Of a DNA stretch of 64,000 nucleotides, positions 25,163 through 33,680 are shown in pieces (the first letter of the stretch is position 1; every line of letters starts with the position of its first letter). Both the position numbers and the translations under genes were made by a program. The stretch is from Streptomyces sp. NBC_00377 (GTDB lineage Bacteria; Actinomycetota; Actinomycetes; Streptomycetales; Streptomycetaceae), in the NCBI RefSeq assembly GCF_036075115.1, contig NZ_CP107958.1, positions 7,316,001-7,380,000 on the forward strand, read 5' to 3'. The notes beneath the pieces are model-generated. The model was not told the origin of the DNA. It worked only from the letters and a program-made list of their open reading frames with translations, and did no database searches.

Positions 25163-26422
25163 TTGGCCGCGGGATACCTGGAGATCCTCAGGGCGAGGCA
25201 CGCCGCCCGGCTGCTGACCGGCACGCTCGTCGGCCGGCTGCCCAACGCCACGGCCGCCATCGGGATCGTTCTGTTCGTGCGCGCGCAAGGGGGCACCTAC
25301 AGCCTCGCGGGTGCGCTGGCGGCCGTGTACGGCGTCGCCAACGCCGTCGGCCAGCCCCTGCTGGGGCGGCTGGTCGACGTCCACGGACAGCCGCGGGTGC
25401 AGCTGCCCGCGGCGCTCGCGTCCGCCCTGGCCATGGCGGCCTTCGCCTTCGCGGGTACGGACCCGCTGCCGCTCGCGTACGCCGCGGTGGCGGCCGCCGG
25501 GCTGTTCACGCCGCCCCTGGAGGGGGGTCTGCGGGCGCTGTGGCCGGCGGTGCTGCGGCGCGAGGACCAGGTGCACACGGCCTACGCGATGGACGCCGTG
25601 GCGCAGGAGGTGATGTTCACCGTCGGGCCGCTGCTGGTGACGCTGTGCGTCGCGCTGTGGTCGGAGCAGGGGGCCCTGCTGGTGCTGAACGCGGTCGGGG
25701 TGCTGGGCGCGTTGTCGGTGGCCGTGTCGCCGCCCTCGCGCGCGTGGCGTTCGGCGCCGCGTGAGGCGCACTGGCTGGGCGCGCTGCGGTCGCCCGGGCT
25801 GCTGGCCCTCCTCGGCGCGTTCCTGTTCGTCGGTGTCGCGCTCGGTTCCATCACCGTGGCGTCCGTGCCGTACGCGGACGGCCACGGCGGTGACGCGGTG
25901 TACGGCTGGCTGATGGCGGCGCTGGGCCTCGGCGCGCTGGCCGGCGGTCTGGTCTACGGGGCGCGGCGGTGGGTGGGGGCGCCGGAGCGGCGACTGCGGG
26001 GCCTGGTGGCGCTGCTGGCGGTGTGTTACCTGCCGCTGATGCTGTTGCCGGGCGCGGTCGCCATGGTGGCGCTGACGGCGCTCGCGGGCGTGTTCCTGGC
26101 GCCCGCTCTCGCGTGTGCGTTCGTCATCGTGGACCGGCACGCGCCGCGCGGGACGGTGACGGAGGCGTTCTCCTGGCTGGTGACGACCTTCACGGTCGGG
26201 GCGTCGGTGGGAACGGGTGTGGCGGGTCCGGTCGTGGAGGCCGGTGGCGCGCTCTGGGGGTTCGCGGTGCCGGCGGTCGCAGGCGCCGTGTCGCTGGTGG
26301 TTTTGCTGGCCACGGGGCGGGTAATGGCAGTTCCGGCCGGAAGCGGAGTTGTTGCGGCTTCATCGGAAAATGATCCAAACCGTGCTGCCGAACCCCGTTT
26401 CAGTTCAGGGGATCGGGCGTAA
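25163..26422 (+). CDS. MFS transporter
   Basis: About 419 aa integral membrane protein with some 12 hydrophobic segments; loop 2-3 motif GRLVDVHGQPRVQ (about 75) is the MFS signature. The TTG at 25163 was chosen because a full GGAGG lies 7 bases upstream and the protein then starts at the first conserved-looking segment (AAGYLEILRARHAARLL). An ATG at 25085 is in frame but has no ribosome site, and the codons between (ATA, AAA, CGT) are unlike Streptomyces coding DNA. The stop lies only 9 bases before pafA, so the two may share a transcript. Substrate unknown. Confidence 0.85.
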   Translation: MAAGYLEILRARHAARLLTGTLVGRLPNATAAIGIVLFVRAQGGTYSLAGALAAVYGVANAVGQPLLGRLVDVHGQPRVQLPAALASALAMAAFAFAGTDPLPLAYAAVAAAGLFTPPLEGGLRALWPAVLRREDQVHTAYAMDAVAQEVMFTVGPLLVTLCVALWSEQGALLVLNAVGVLGALSVAVSPPSRAWRSAPREAHWLGALRSPGLLALLGAFLFVGVALGSITVASVPYADGHGGDAVYGWLMAALGLGALAGGLVYGARRWVGAPERRLRGLVALLAVCYLPLMLLPGAVAMVALTALAGVFLAPALACAFVIVDRHAPRGTVTEAFSWLVTTFTVGASVGTGVAGPVVEAGGALWGFAVPAVAGAVSLVVLLATGRVMAVPAGSGVVAASSENDPNRAAEPRFSSGDRA

Positions 26423-26431
26423 TGTTCACTC

Positions 26432-27793
26432 ATGGACCGCCGCATTTTCGGGCTGGAGAACGAGTACGGCGTCACATGTACGTTCAGGGGACAGCGTCGA
26501 CTGTCTCCCGACGAGGTGGCGCGGTACCTCTTCCGCCGTGTCGTGTCATGGGGCCGAAGCAGCAATGTCTTTCTGCGAAACGGCGCACGCCTCTACCTCG
26601 ACGTGGGTTCGCATCCGGAATACGCGACACCGGAATGTGACAACGTGACCGAGTTGGTCACCCACGACAAGGCCGGCGAGCGTATTCTCGAAGGACTCCT
26701 GGTGGACGCGGAACGACGCCTGCACGAGGAAGGAATCGCGGGCGACGTCTACCTCTTCAAGAACAACACGGACTCGGCGGGCAACTCCTACGGTTGCCAC
26801 GAGAACTACCTGGTGGCCCGGCACGGGGAGTTCTCCCGGCTCGCGGACATCCTGATCCCGTTCCTGGTGACCCGCCAGCTGCTGTGCGGTGCGGGCAAGG
26901 TGCTCCAGACGCCCCGCGGGGCGGTCTACTGCGTCAGCCAGCGGGCCGAGCACATCTGGGAGGGGGTCTCCTCCGCGACGACCCGCTCGCGGCCCATCAT
27001 CAACACGCGCGACGAGCCGCACGCGGACGCCGAGCGTTACCGCCGTCTGCACGTCATCGTCGGCGACTCGAACATGTCCGAGACGACCATGCTGCTGAAG
27101 GTCGGGGCGACCGACCTGGTGCTGCGCATGATCGAGGCGGGCACGGTGATGCGGGACCTGACGCTGGAGAACCCGATCCGGGCGATCCGGGAGGTCAGTC
27201 ACGACATCACGGGCCGGCGCAAGGTGCGTCTGGCCAGCGGCCGCGAGGCCTCCGCGCTGGAGGTGCAGCGGGAGTACTACGAGAAGGCCGTGGACTTCGT
27301 GGAGCGCCGGGGTGTCCGCACCGGCACCGTCGACCAGGTCCTGGAGCTGTGGGGCCGCACGCTCGACGCGATCGAGGCGGAGGACCTCGACCGGATCGGG
27401 ACCGAGATCGACTGGGTGATGAAGTACAAGCTCATCGAGCGGTACCGGGCCAAGCACAACATGACCATGTCCCACCCGCGGGTCGCGCAGATAGACCTCG
27501 CCTACCACGACATCCACCGTCGTCGGGGTCTGTACTACCTGCTGGAGCGCAAGGGCCAAGCGGCGCGGATCTGCAACGACTTGAAGATCTTCGAAGGCAA
27601 GTCGGTGCCGCCGCAGACCACCAGGGCGCGGTTGCGCGGCGACTTCATCCGCCGTGCGCAGGAGCAGCGCCGGGACTTCACGGTGGACTGGGTGCACCTG
27701 AAGCTCAACGACCAGGCGCAGCGCACCGTGTTGTGCAAGGACCCGTTCCGGTCGGTGGACGACCGGGTGGAGAAGCTGATCGCCGGCATGTGA
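26432..27793 (+). CDS. pafA: Pup-protein ligase PafA
   Basis: Attaches deamidated Pup to lysines of target proteins, using ATP. 453 aa, glutamine-synthetase-like fold. ATP/Mg site FGLENEYGVTC at residue 6 with Glu9, catalytic region LDVGSHPEYATPECD (about 56-70), HENYLVARHGEF near 125 and INTRDEPHAD near 190. It lacks the extra loop seen in Dop, its paralog 6 kb upstream. ATG start. The MFS gene ends 9 bases before it. A terminator follows at 27838-27870. Confidence 0.96.
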   Translation: MDRRIFGLENEYGVTCTFRGQRRLSPDEVARYLFRRVVSWGRSSNVFLRNGARLYLDVGSHPEYATPECDNVTELVTHDKAGERILEGLLVDAERRLHEEGIAGDVYLFKNNTDSAGNSYGCHENYLVARHGEFSRLADILIPFLVTRQLLCGAGKVLQTPRGAVYCVSQRAEHIWEGVSSATTRSRPIINTRDEPHADAERYRRLHVIVGDSNMSETTMLLKVGATDLVLRMIEAGTVMRDLTLENPIRAIREVSHDITGRRKVRLASGREASALEVQREYYEKAVDFVERRGVRTGTVDQVLELWGRTLDAIEAEDLDRIGTEIDWVMKYKLIERYRAKHNMTMSHPRVAQIDLAYHDIHRRRGLYYLLERKGQAARICNDLKIFEGKSVPPQTTRARLRGDFIRRAQEQRRDFTVDWVHLKLNDQAQRTVLCKDPFRSVDDRVEKLIAGM

Positions 27794-27837
27794 GCGAGGG
27801 GTTCCGCGGGTGCTTCGGGCCCGGTGCGGAACGCAAC

Positions 27838-27870
27838 ACGGGCACCGTACGTTTCCCGTACGGTGCCCGT
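27838..27870 (+). terminator. Terminator after pafA
   Basis: Perfect 14-bp stem ACGGGCACCGTACG/CGTACGGTGCCCGT with loop TTTCC, 45 bases after the pafA stop. Confidence 0.85.
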
Positions 27871-27930
27871 CTCACGTCGTAGAGTTGCGCGCACGCCATC
27901 AGAAGATCGACCGATTACGAGGCTTACATC

Positions 27931-28932
27931 GTGCGCCGACGCTCACTCATCCTTGCCGCCGTACCCGCTGGACTGGTCACTCTCGCCGCGTGCGGTGACG
28001 ACAAGTCCGACACGAGCAAGGCGAGCGACGGGGGGTCGCCCTCCGCGGGGGCGTCGTCCGCGGCTCCTCCGCCGAAGATCGTGGACGGCCCGCTGCCGGC
28101 CATCACCGCGGGGGTGAAGTTCGGGGAGAAGCCGACGGTCGCCAAGGGCAGCGGGGACCCCTCGAAGGACCTGGCGGTGAAGACGGTGATCGCGGGCAGC
28201 GGCCGGACGGTCGCGGAGAACGACTACATCCAGGCCAACTGTCTCGGCCAGATCTGGGACAGCGCGAAGGTCCTCCTCAACACCTACGACACCAAGAAAC
28301 CGCTGTTCACCCAGCTCGCGCAGGGCGGCACGATCGATGGCTGGCGTTATGCGCTGACGGGCAAGAAGATCGGCAGCCGGGTGTTGTTCTCGGTGCCTCC
28401 GACCTGGGGTTTCGGCAAGGACGGCGACGCCGAGACGGGCATCAAGGGCACCGACACGCTGGTGTTCGTGTTCGACATCCAGAACACGTTCAACTCGAAG
28501 AGCTCGGCCAAGGGCAAGGACGTCCCGCAGGAGTCCGGTGTGCCGAAGGTCGGCACCAACACCGACGGCAAGGCGCCCTCGATCGAGATCCCGAAGACGA
28601 AGGCACCGGCCAAGCTGGTGTCGAACTACGTGATCGAGGGGGACGGCGCCGAGCTCGCGGCGGACGACACCGTGCTGGTGCAGTACAAGGGCGTCGTCTG
28701 GGAGACGGGCAAGGAGTTCGACTCGACGTACGGCCGCAACGCGCTGACGTCGTTCTCTCTCCAGCAGGTGGTCAAGGGCTGGGCGCAGGGTCTGACCGGC
28801 AAGAAGGTGGGCAGTCGCGTCGTCATCGTCGTACCGCCGTCGCTGGGTTACGGCGACAGCCCGCCGAGCGGCAGCGGCATCGAGAAGGACTCCACGATGG
28901 TGTTCTCGGTGGACATCCTGGCAAAGGCGTGA
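27931..28932 (+). CDS. Lipoprotein with two FKBP-type prolyl isomerase domains
   Basis: 333 aa, GTG start behind GAGG. Lipobox LAAC with Cys at residue 21, then a Ser/Gly/Pro linker, so the protein is anchored outside the membrane. The first FKBP-like domain (about 80-190) has GWRYALTGKKIGSRVLFSVP but lacks the usual substrate-pocket Tyr/Asp pattern. The second (about 230-333) is complete: VLVQYKGVVWETGKEFDSTY, QQVVKGWAQGLTGKKVGSRV, PPSLGYGD. Likely helps fold secreted proteins. Followed by a single-domain cytoplasmic FKBP. Confidence 0.92.
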   Translation: MRRRSLILAAVPAGLVTLAACGDDKSDTSKASDGGSPSAGASSAAPPPKIVDGPLPAITAGVKFGEKPTVAKGSGDPSKDLAVKTVIAGSGRTVAENDYIQANCLGQIWDSAKVLLNTYDTKKPLFTQLAQGGTIDGWRYALTGKKIGSRVLFSVPPTWGFGKDGDAETGIKGTDTLVFVFDIQNTFNSKSSAKGKDVPQESGVPKVGTNTDGKAPSIEIPKTKAPAKLVSNYVIEGDGAELAADDTVLVQYKGVVWETGKEFDSTYGRNALTSFSLQQVVKGWAQGLTGKKVGSRVVIVVPPSLGYGDSPPSGSGIEKDSTMVFSVDILAKA

Positions 28933-28997
28933 GGCGCTCCAAGGTGTAAGACTGTCCGTGTTGTTGCCTTTCCGTGAGACATGCAGGAGCCAGTGAC

Positions 28998-29369
28998 GTG
29001 AGCATTGACAAGCCCGAGATCGACTTCCCGGACGGCGAGCCCCCGGCGGACCTCGAGATCAAGGACATCTGGGAGGGCGACGGCGAGGTGGCGCAGGCCG
29101 GCCACAACGTCAGCGTCCACTACGTCGGCGTCGCCTTCAGCACCGGTGAGGAGTTCGACGCCAGCTGGAACCGCGGGACGCCGTTCCGCTTCCCGCTCGG
29201 CGGCGGACGGGTCATCAAGGGCTGGGACCAGGGCGTGCAGGGCATGAAGGTCGGCGGCCGTCGCCAGCTGACCATCCCGGCGCACCTCGCCTACGGCAAC
29301 CAGAGCCCGACCCCGGCGATCAAGCCCGGTGAGACGCTGATCTTCGTGGTGGACCTGCTCGGGGTCTGA
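28998..29369 (+). CDS. FKBP-type peptidyl-prolyl cis-trans isomerase
   Basis: 123 aa, one FKBP domain, no signal peptide. VSVHYVGVAFSTGEEFDASW, FPLGGGRVIKGWDQGVQGMK and IPAHLAYGNQ are the canonical active-site stretches, all present. GTG at 28998 was chosen because AGGAG lies 8 bases upstream; an ATG 18 to 24 bases earlier would add eight unconserved residues. Probably cytoplasmic protein-folding helper. A U-run terminator follows. Confidence 0.94.
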   Translation: MSIDKPEIDFPDGEPPADLEIKDIWEGDGEVAQAGHNVSVHYVGVAFSTGEEFDASWNRGTPFRFPLGGGRVIKGWDQGVQGMKVGGRRQLTIPAHLAYGNQSPTPAIKPGETLIFVVDLLGV

Positions 29370-29398
29370 CCGTCGTACGACCGGTGTCGATCATCTGG

Positions 29399-29424
29399 GG
29401 TCCATGCCTGCCCGGGCATGGGCC
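29399..29424 (+). terminator. Terminator after the FKBP gene
   Basis: 10-bp stem GGTCCATGCC/GGCATGGGCC (one G-U pair) with a 6-base loop, followed by CTCGGCTTTTGT, one of the few T-runs in this window. Confidence 0.75.
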
Positions 29425-29499
29425 CTCGGCTTTTGTCCGGGCGGCGCGGGACGGTACGGTCGTCGATCGTAAGCACCATAGGGGAGGCGAAGGGCGTCG

Positions 29500-30474
29500 A
29501 TGGCCATTGCCAAGGCCGAGCGGCTGATGAACCTGGCGCTGTGTCTGCTCGGGACGCGGCGGCCGCTCAGCAAGCGCGAGCTCCGCGACTCCATCGAGGC
29601 GTACGTCGAGACCTTCCGGTCCGGGAACGGGTCGGCGTCGGACGACTCCTTCAACCGGATGTTCGAGCGGGACAAGGACGATCTGCGGGAGCTCGGCCTG
29701 GTCATCGAGACCGTGGAGAGCCTGGACGGCGAGATCGGCTACCACGCCCGCCGCGACAGCAACCGGCTGCCGCCCATCACGCTCGACGCCGAGGAGGCCG
29801 CGGCGCTGGGGCTGGCGGCCAAGGTGTGGCAACAGGCGCGGCTGGCGGGGGCCGCGAGCGGCGCCCTACAGAAGCTGCGCGCGGCGGGCCTCCCCGAGGA
29901 CGTCGACCCGTACGAGGCGCACGGCGCCCTGGAGCCCCGGATCCCGGTGCACGAGGCCGCGTTCGAGCCGCTGATGCTGGCCTGCCGCGACCGCCGGCCC
30001 GTGATGTTCGACTACCGCAAGGCCACCGCCGCGCACCCGGAACCCCGGCATGTCGAGCCCTGGGCGCTCGAGTGCTGGCGCGGCCACTGGTACCTGGCGG
30101 GCTTCGACCGCGACCGGGGCGCCGAGCGCGTCTTCCGGCTGTCGCGGATCACCGGGCGGGTGCGCACGCGCGGGACGGGATTCACGGCACCGGTTCCCGA
30201 TGTCGTCACCGTCCGTGAGACGGTGGCCAGCTGGGCGGGGGAGACCGCCGACCGCAGCGCGCTGATCCGGCTGCGGACGGGCGCCGGGTACCCCTTGCGG
30301 GCGAAGGCCACCGCGGTCCGGGAACTCGGGGACGGCTGGGACGAGTTGGAGATTCCGTACGGGCACGGGCTGGACGCCTGGCTGGTGGAGTTCGGGCCGG
30401 ACGTGGTGGTCCTGGACCCCGCCGAGCTGCGCGCGGACGTCGTGGACCGGCTACGCGCCGTGGCCAAGGGCTGA
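29500..30474 (+). CDS. pafB: WYL-domain transcriptional regulator PafB
   Basis: 324 aa. N-terminal winged helix (AERLMNLALCLLGTRRPLSK), linker, and a WYL domain (about 160-240) with RHVEPWALECWRGHWYLAGF and the FRLSRI stretch, then the WCX C-terminal part. In mycobacteria PafB and PafC form one heterodimer that activates the RecA-independent DNA-damage response; the same is inferred here. ATG start. Ends 18 bases before pafC. In this window the pair is separated from pafA by two FKBP genes. Confidence 0.92.
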   Translation: MAIAKAERLMNLALCLLGTRRPLSKRELRDSIEAYVETFRSGNGSASDDSFNRMFERDKDDLRELGLVIETVESLDGEIGYHARRDSNRLPPITLDAEEAAALGLAAKVWQQARLAGAASGALQKLRAAGLPEDVDPYEAHGALEPRIPVHEAAFEPLMLACRDRRPVMFDYRKATAAHPEPRHVEPWALECWRGHWYLAGFDRDRGAERVFRLSRITGRVRTRGTGFTAPVPDVVTVRETVASWAGETADRSALIRLRTGAGYPLRAKATAVRELGDGWDELEIPYGHGLDAWLVEFGPDVVVLDPAELRADVVDRLRAVAKG

Positions 30475-30492
30475 GGGGGAGCGAGCAACACA

Positions 30493-31572
30493 GTGGCAGG
30501 CAAACCGGTCAGGCCGGCGAACGCCATCGACCAGACGCGGCGGATGCTCTCCCTGGTGACGTATCTCAGGGAGCGCCCCGGGGCGCGGATCGAGGACGTG
30601 GCGCGCGCCTTCGGGATCACCGAGGACGAACTGGTCTCGGACCTCGATGTGCTGCCCATGTGCGGCACCAGCTTCCGCGGCGGCGACCTCCTCGACATCG
30701 ACACCGACGGCGAGCGCATCTGGTGGCACAACCCGGCCGCCCTGGGCGCGGACGCCGCCGAGCCGCTGCGGCTGGCCGCCGACGAGGCGACCGCGCTGCT
30801 CGTGGCGGCCCGGGCGGTCTCCACGCTGCCCGGCCTGCGCGAGGGCGACCGGCAGGCCCTGCTGCGGGCGACGGCGAAGGTGGAGGCCGCGGCAGGTGAG
30901 GCGGCGGGCGCCAGCGCGCGGCTGTCGGTGACGTTCGAGTCGGAGGGCGGGGTCTTCGCCGACGTCGACCGTGCGATCTCCGAGCGGCGCCGGCTGTGGA
31001 TCCGCTACTACTCGCCCGCTCGCGACGAGGTCACCGAGCGCGAGATCGACCCGATCCGGCTGGTCAGCGTCGGGCACACGTACGTGGAGGCCTGGTGCCG
31101 CCGCTCGGAGGCGCGCCGTACCTTCCGCCTGGACCGGGTCGCCGAGATCAAGATCCTCGACGAGCCGTCCGCGCCGCCCGAGATCGAGCTGCGGGACCTT
31201 TCGGAAGGGCTGGTGCAGCCGGCCGCCGAGGACCCGGAGGTCGTCGTCGAGGTCGGCCCGGGCGGCCGCTGGGTCGCCGAGTACTACCCGCACGACAGCG
31301 CCGATGAGCTTTCCGACGGCGGACTGCGTATCACTCTGCGCACACCCGAACCCGCCTCGCTCAGGCGGCTGGCGCTGAGGCTCGGCCGCGACGGCCGGAT
31401 CGTCTCACCGCCGGAACTCGCCGACAGCGCGCGGCTGGCGGCCCGTGAGGCGCTGGCCGCGTACGACGGGATCGAGGTGGCGAGCGCGGCCGGCGGGCCG
31501 CACGCGGTTCACGGCGAGCGGCCGGGACGGCGGGGCGAGGACCGGTTCGACGGGCGGGAGCAGGGGCTTTGA
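30493..31572 (+). CDS. pafC: WYL-domain transcriptional regulator PafC
   Basis: 359 aa partner of PafB. Winged helix (IDQTRRMLSLVTYLRERPGA, then EDVARAFGITEDELVSDL), WYL domain about 155-235 (RRRLWIRYYSPARDEVTERE, HTYVEAWCRRSEARRTFRLD) and WCX domain behind it. GTG start 18 bases after pafB. The C-terminal 30 residues are Gly/Arg-rich and poorly structured. Its stop overlaps the next start (TTGA). Confidence 0.92.
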   Translation: MAGKPVRPANAIDQTRRMLSLVTYLRERPGARIEDVARAFGITEDELVSDLDVLPMCGTSFRGGDLLDIDTDGERIWWHNPAALGADAAEPLRLAADEATALLVAARAVSTLPGLREGDRQALLRATAKVEAAAGEAAGASARLSVTFESEGGVFADVDRAISERRRLWIRYYSPARDEVTEREIDPIRLVSVGHTYVEAWCRRSEARRTFRLDRVAEIKILDEPSAPPEIELRDLSEGLVQPAAEDPEVVVEVGPGGRWVAEYYPHDSADELSDGGLRITLRTPEPASLRRLALRLGRDGRIVSPPELADSARLAAREALAAYDGIEVASAAGGPHAVHGERPGRRGEDRFDGREQGL

Positions 31573-31859
31573 GCGAGACGACGGCGCCGGGTGTGCGGGG
31601 CCTCTCGGTGGCTTCCGCGTTCGCGGGCATGCGGAGCGTGGGCCCGGTGCGGTTCAGGGCGGGCTGCCCGGACTGCCGGGGCGCCTTCGAGCTGGCCGCG
31701 AGTGCCCTGCGCCTGGCGATCGGTGCGTCCAGCCGGACCACCTTCTACTCCTTCACCTGCCCCGACTGCGGTGCGGCCGTGCGCAAGCCGGCCGGCGAGC
31801 GGGTCGTCGAACTGCTCACCGGCGGCGGGGTCAGGACCCTGCGGCTGCACGCCCCTTAG
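31569..31859 (+). CDS. Small zinc-ribbon protein
   Basis: 96 aa. Two Cys pairs, CPDC near residue 33 and CPDC near residue 64, can bind one zinc. The TTG start overlaps the pafC stop (TTGA), with GGGAGCAGGGG upstream, so translation is coupled to pafC. Function unknown; linkage to PafBC suggests the DNA-damage operon. A later start cannot be excluded, but both Cys pairs require most of the length. Confidence 0.75.
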   Translation: MSETTAPGVRGLSVASAFAGMRSVGPVRFRAGCPDCRGAFELAASALRLAIGASSRTTFYSFTCPDCGAAVRKPAGERVVELLTGGGVRTLRLHAP

Positions 31860-31878
31860 GACGGTCTAGGCTCGGCCC

Positions 31879-32073
31879 ATGTTCTGGCCGATGTTCGCGG
31901 TGATGATGGGTTTTGCGGGTCTCGCCGTTCTTGCGGTGTTCGCCGTGCGGGTCTTCGTGCAGGCGCGGCTTCTGAGTCGGCAGGTCGCGGAATCCGCACG
32001 CCGTATCGACCGGGCGGCCCAGGATCTGGAGCGGGCCGCCGTGCGTGCGGCCCGCGCCGTGGACCCTCTGTGA
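31879..32073 (+). CDS. Small single-span membrane protein
   Basis: 64 aa. MFWPMFAVMMGFAGLAVLAV and the following residues form one membrane helix (about 5-27), followed by an amphipathic Arg/Ala-rich helix (SRQVAESARRIDRAAQDLER). Start ATG 19 bases after the zinc-ribbon gene. Codon bias fits a real gene. Its place before tatA is suggestive, but no function is recognised. Confidence 0.65.
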   Translation: MFWPMFAVMMGFAGLAVLAVFAVRVFVQARLLSRQVAESARRIDRAAQDLERAAVRAARAVDPL

Positions 32074-32297
32074 CGGGTGGGGCGGCGACGCCCGGGTCCG
32101 CTGTGTCGTCCTGTGAGTCCTGGGGCGAATGCGTTTTGGGCCACTTCGCCCTCCCGTCGCGGCGGGAGGGACAGGTACGCTGCTGGTCGCGGCCCGCAGA
32201 ACGAGGCACGGACCGCTGACCGGGAGTACGCACAGGGATTGCCTCACGTTTACCCCTGAGCGTTACGATCGCTGTCAACACGATTGTTCGGACGGGT

Positions 32298-32313
32298 GTC
32301 CGACCGGTCGGAC
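32298..32313. promoter_or_regulatory. 16-base palindrome upstream of tatA
   Basis: GTCCGACCGGTCGGAC is a perfect palindrome 41 bases upstream of tatA, with a partial copy of its half (GTTCGGAC) at 32286-32293. It could be an operator or a small leader hairpin. A TTGCCT/TTACGA pair with 18-base spacing (about 32240-32270) may be the promoter. Confidence 0.4.
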
Positions 32314-32354
32314 GGCATCCCGCCCCCGCAGCCTCGGTGAGAAGGTAAAGACTT

Positions 32355-32642
32355 ATGTTCGGAAGGCTCGGCGCCCCCGAGATCATTCTCATCCTCGTCG
32401 TCGTCATTCTGCTGTTCGGCGCCAAGAAGCTTCCCGACATGGCGCGCTCGCTCGGAAAGTCCGCTCGCATCCTCAAGAGCGAGGCGAAGGCGATGAAGGA
32501 AGACGGCGGCAGCACGGCCACTCCGGCCGGCCCGCCCAACGACGGCGAGCAGACCCCTGCTCAGCGCACCATCCAGGCCGCCCCCGGCGACGTGACCAGC
32601 TCCCGTCCGGTCACCGAGCCGACGGACACGACCAAGCGCTGA
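32355..32642 (+). CDS. tatA: Sec-independent translocase subunit TatA
   Basis: 95 aa. One N-terminal membrane helix (APEIILILVVVILLFGAKKL) with the FGAKKLPDMARSLGKS hinge and amphipathic helix typical of TatA, then a polar tail. ATG start with GAAGG upstream. Forms the export pore for folded proteins together with TatC, which follows 47 bases later. Confidence 0.96.
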   Translation: MFGRLGAPEIILILVVVILLFGAKKLPDMARSLGKSARILKSEAKAMKEDGGSTATPAGPPNDGEQTPAQRTIQAAPGDVTSSRPVTEPTDTTKR

Positions 32643-32689
32643 CGCAGGGCCGGTGACCTCCGGCCCGCCGCACGAGATGGGAACGTGGG

Positions 32690-33649
32690 TTGCTGAAGCC
32701 TGCCCGCAAAGAGGAGAAGGACCCCGAGGGGCGGATGCCCCTCGCGGATCACCTTCGTGAGCTCCGCAACCGGCTCGCGAAGGCGATGCTGGCCATCGTC
32801 GTCGTCACGGTCGTGGCCGCCTTCTTCTACAACGACATCATCAACTTCCTCACCAAGCCGATTCTCGACTCGGTCGGCTGCGGGAAGACTTTCGAGGAGA
32901 TCGCGGGCCAGCTCAGGTCGGGCGACTCCAGCAACAAGTGCGCGAGCATCACGATCAACGGTCTGCTCGCACCGTTCACGCTGGCCCTCCAGGTCTCCCT
33001 GATGGCGGGAGTCGTCTTCGCCTCGCCGGTCTGGCTCTACCAGCTGTGGGCCTTCATCGCCCCCGGCCTGCACAACCACGAGCGCAAGTACGCCTACGCC
33101 TTCGTCGGCATGGGCGCCCCGCTGTTCATCGGCGGCGGCTACTTCGCCTACCGGGTGCTGCCGACCACCGCGAAGGTGTTGATCGACTTCACCCCGGGTG
33201 GCGTCGCCAACCTGCTGCCGCTGGACGACCTGCTCCAGCTCGTCACGCGCATGGTCGTCGTCTTCGGCCTCTCCTTCGAGCTGCCGCTGCTGCTGGTCTT
33301 CCTCAACCTCACCGGCATGGTCACCGGCAAGCGCATGCTCGGCTGGTGGCGGGCCATGATCATCGGCATCACGGTGTTCGCCGCCGTCGCCACCCCCAGC
33401 ACCGACCCCGTGTCGATGCTGGCGCTCGCCGGACCGATCTGGGTCCTGTACTTCGGCGCGACCGCCTTCTCGCTGCTGAACGACCGCCGCAAGCGTCGCC
33501 GCGACGCCCTGGGGCCGGCCGACGACGAGGCCTCCGAGCTGGACCTCAGCCCCGAGGACATCGGCGAGGTCGAGTCGGTGAGCGCGAGCCGCGCGCTGCC
33601 CGAACAGTCGAGCACGGACCGGGTCAACGGTTATGACGACGTGACCTGA
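32690..33649 (+). CDS. tatC: Sec-independent translocase subunit TatC
   Basis: 319 aa with six membrane segments. Family signatures: MPLADHLRELRNRLAKA near residue 17 (signal-peptide binding Glu), SPVWLYQLWAFIAPGLHNHE near 108, and the TatC segment FGLSFELPLLLVFLN near 200. The C-terminal tail of about 60 residues is acidic. Start TTG at 32690; the adjacent GTG leads straight to a stop. Operon with tatA. Confidence 0.95.
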   Translation: MLKPARKEEKDPEGRMPLADHLRELRNRLAKAMLAIVVVTVVAAFFYNDIINFLTKPILDSVGCGKTFEEIAGQLRSGDSSNKCASITINGLLAPFTLALQVSLMAGVVFASPVWLYQLWAFIAPGLHNHERKYAYAFVGMGAPLFIGGGYFAYRVLPTTAKVLIDFTPGGVANLLPLDDLLQLVTRMVVVFGLSFELPLLLVFLNLTGMVTGKRMLGWWRAMIIGITVFAAVATPSTDPVSMLALAGPIWVLYFGATAFSLLNDRRKRRRDALGPADDEASELDLSPEDIGEVESVSASRALPEQSSTDRVNGYDDVT

Positions 33650-33680
33650 GGGACGTCGGAGAACTCGTAGGGTCATCCCC

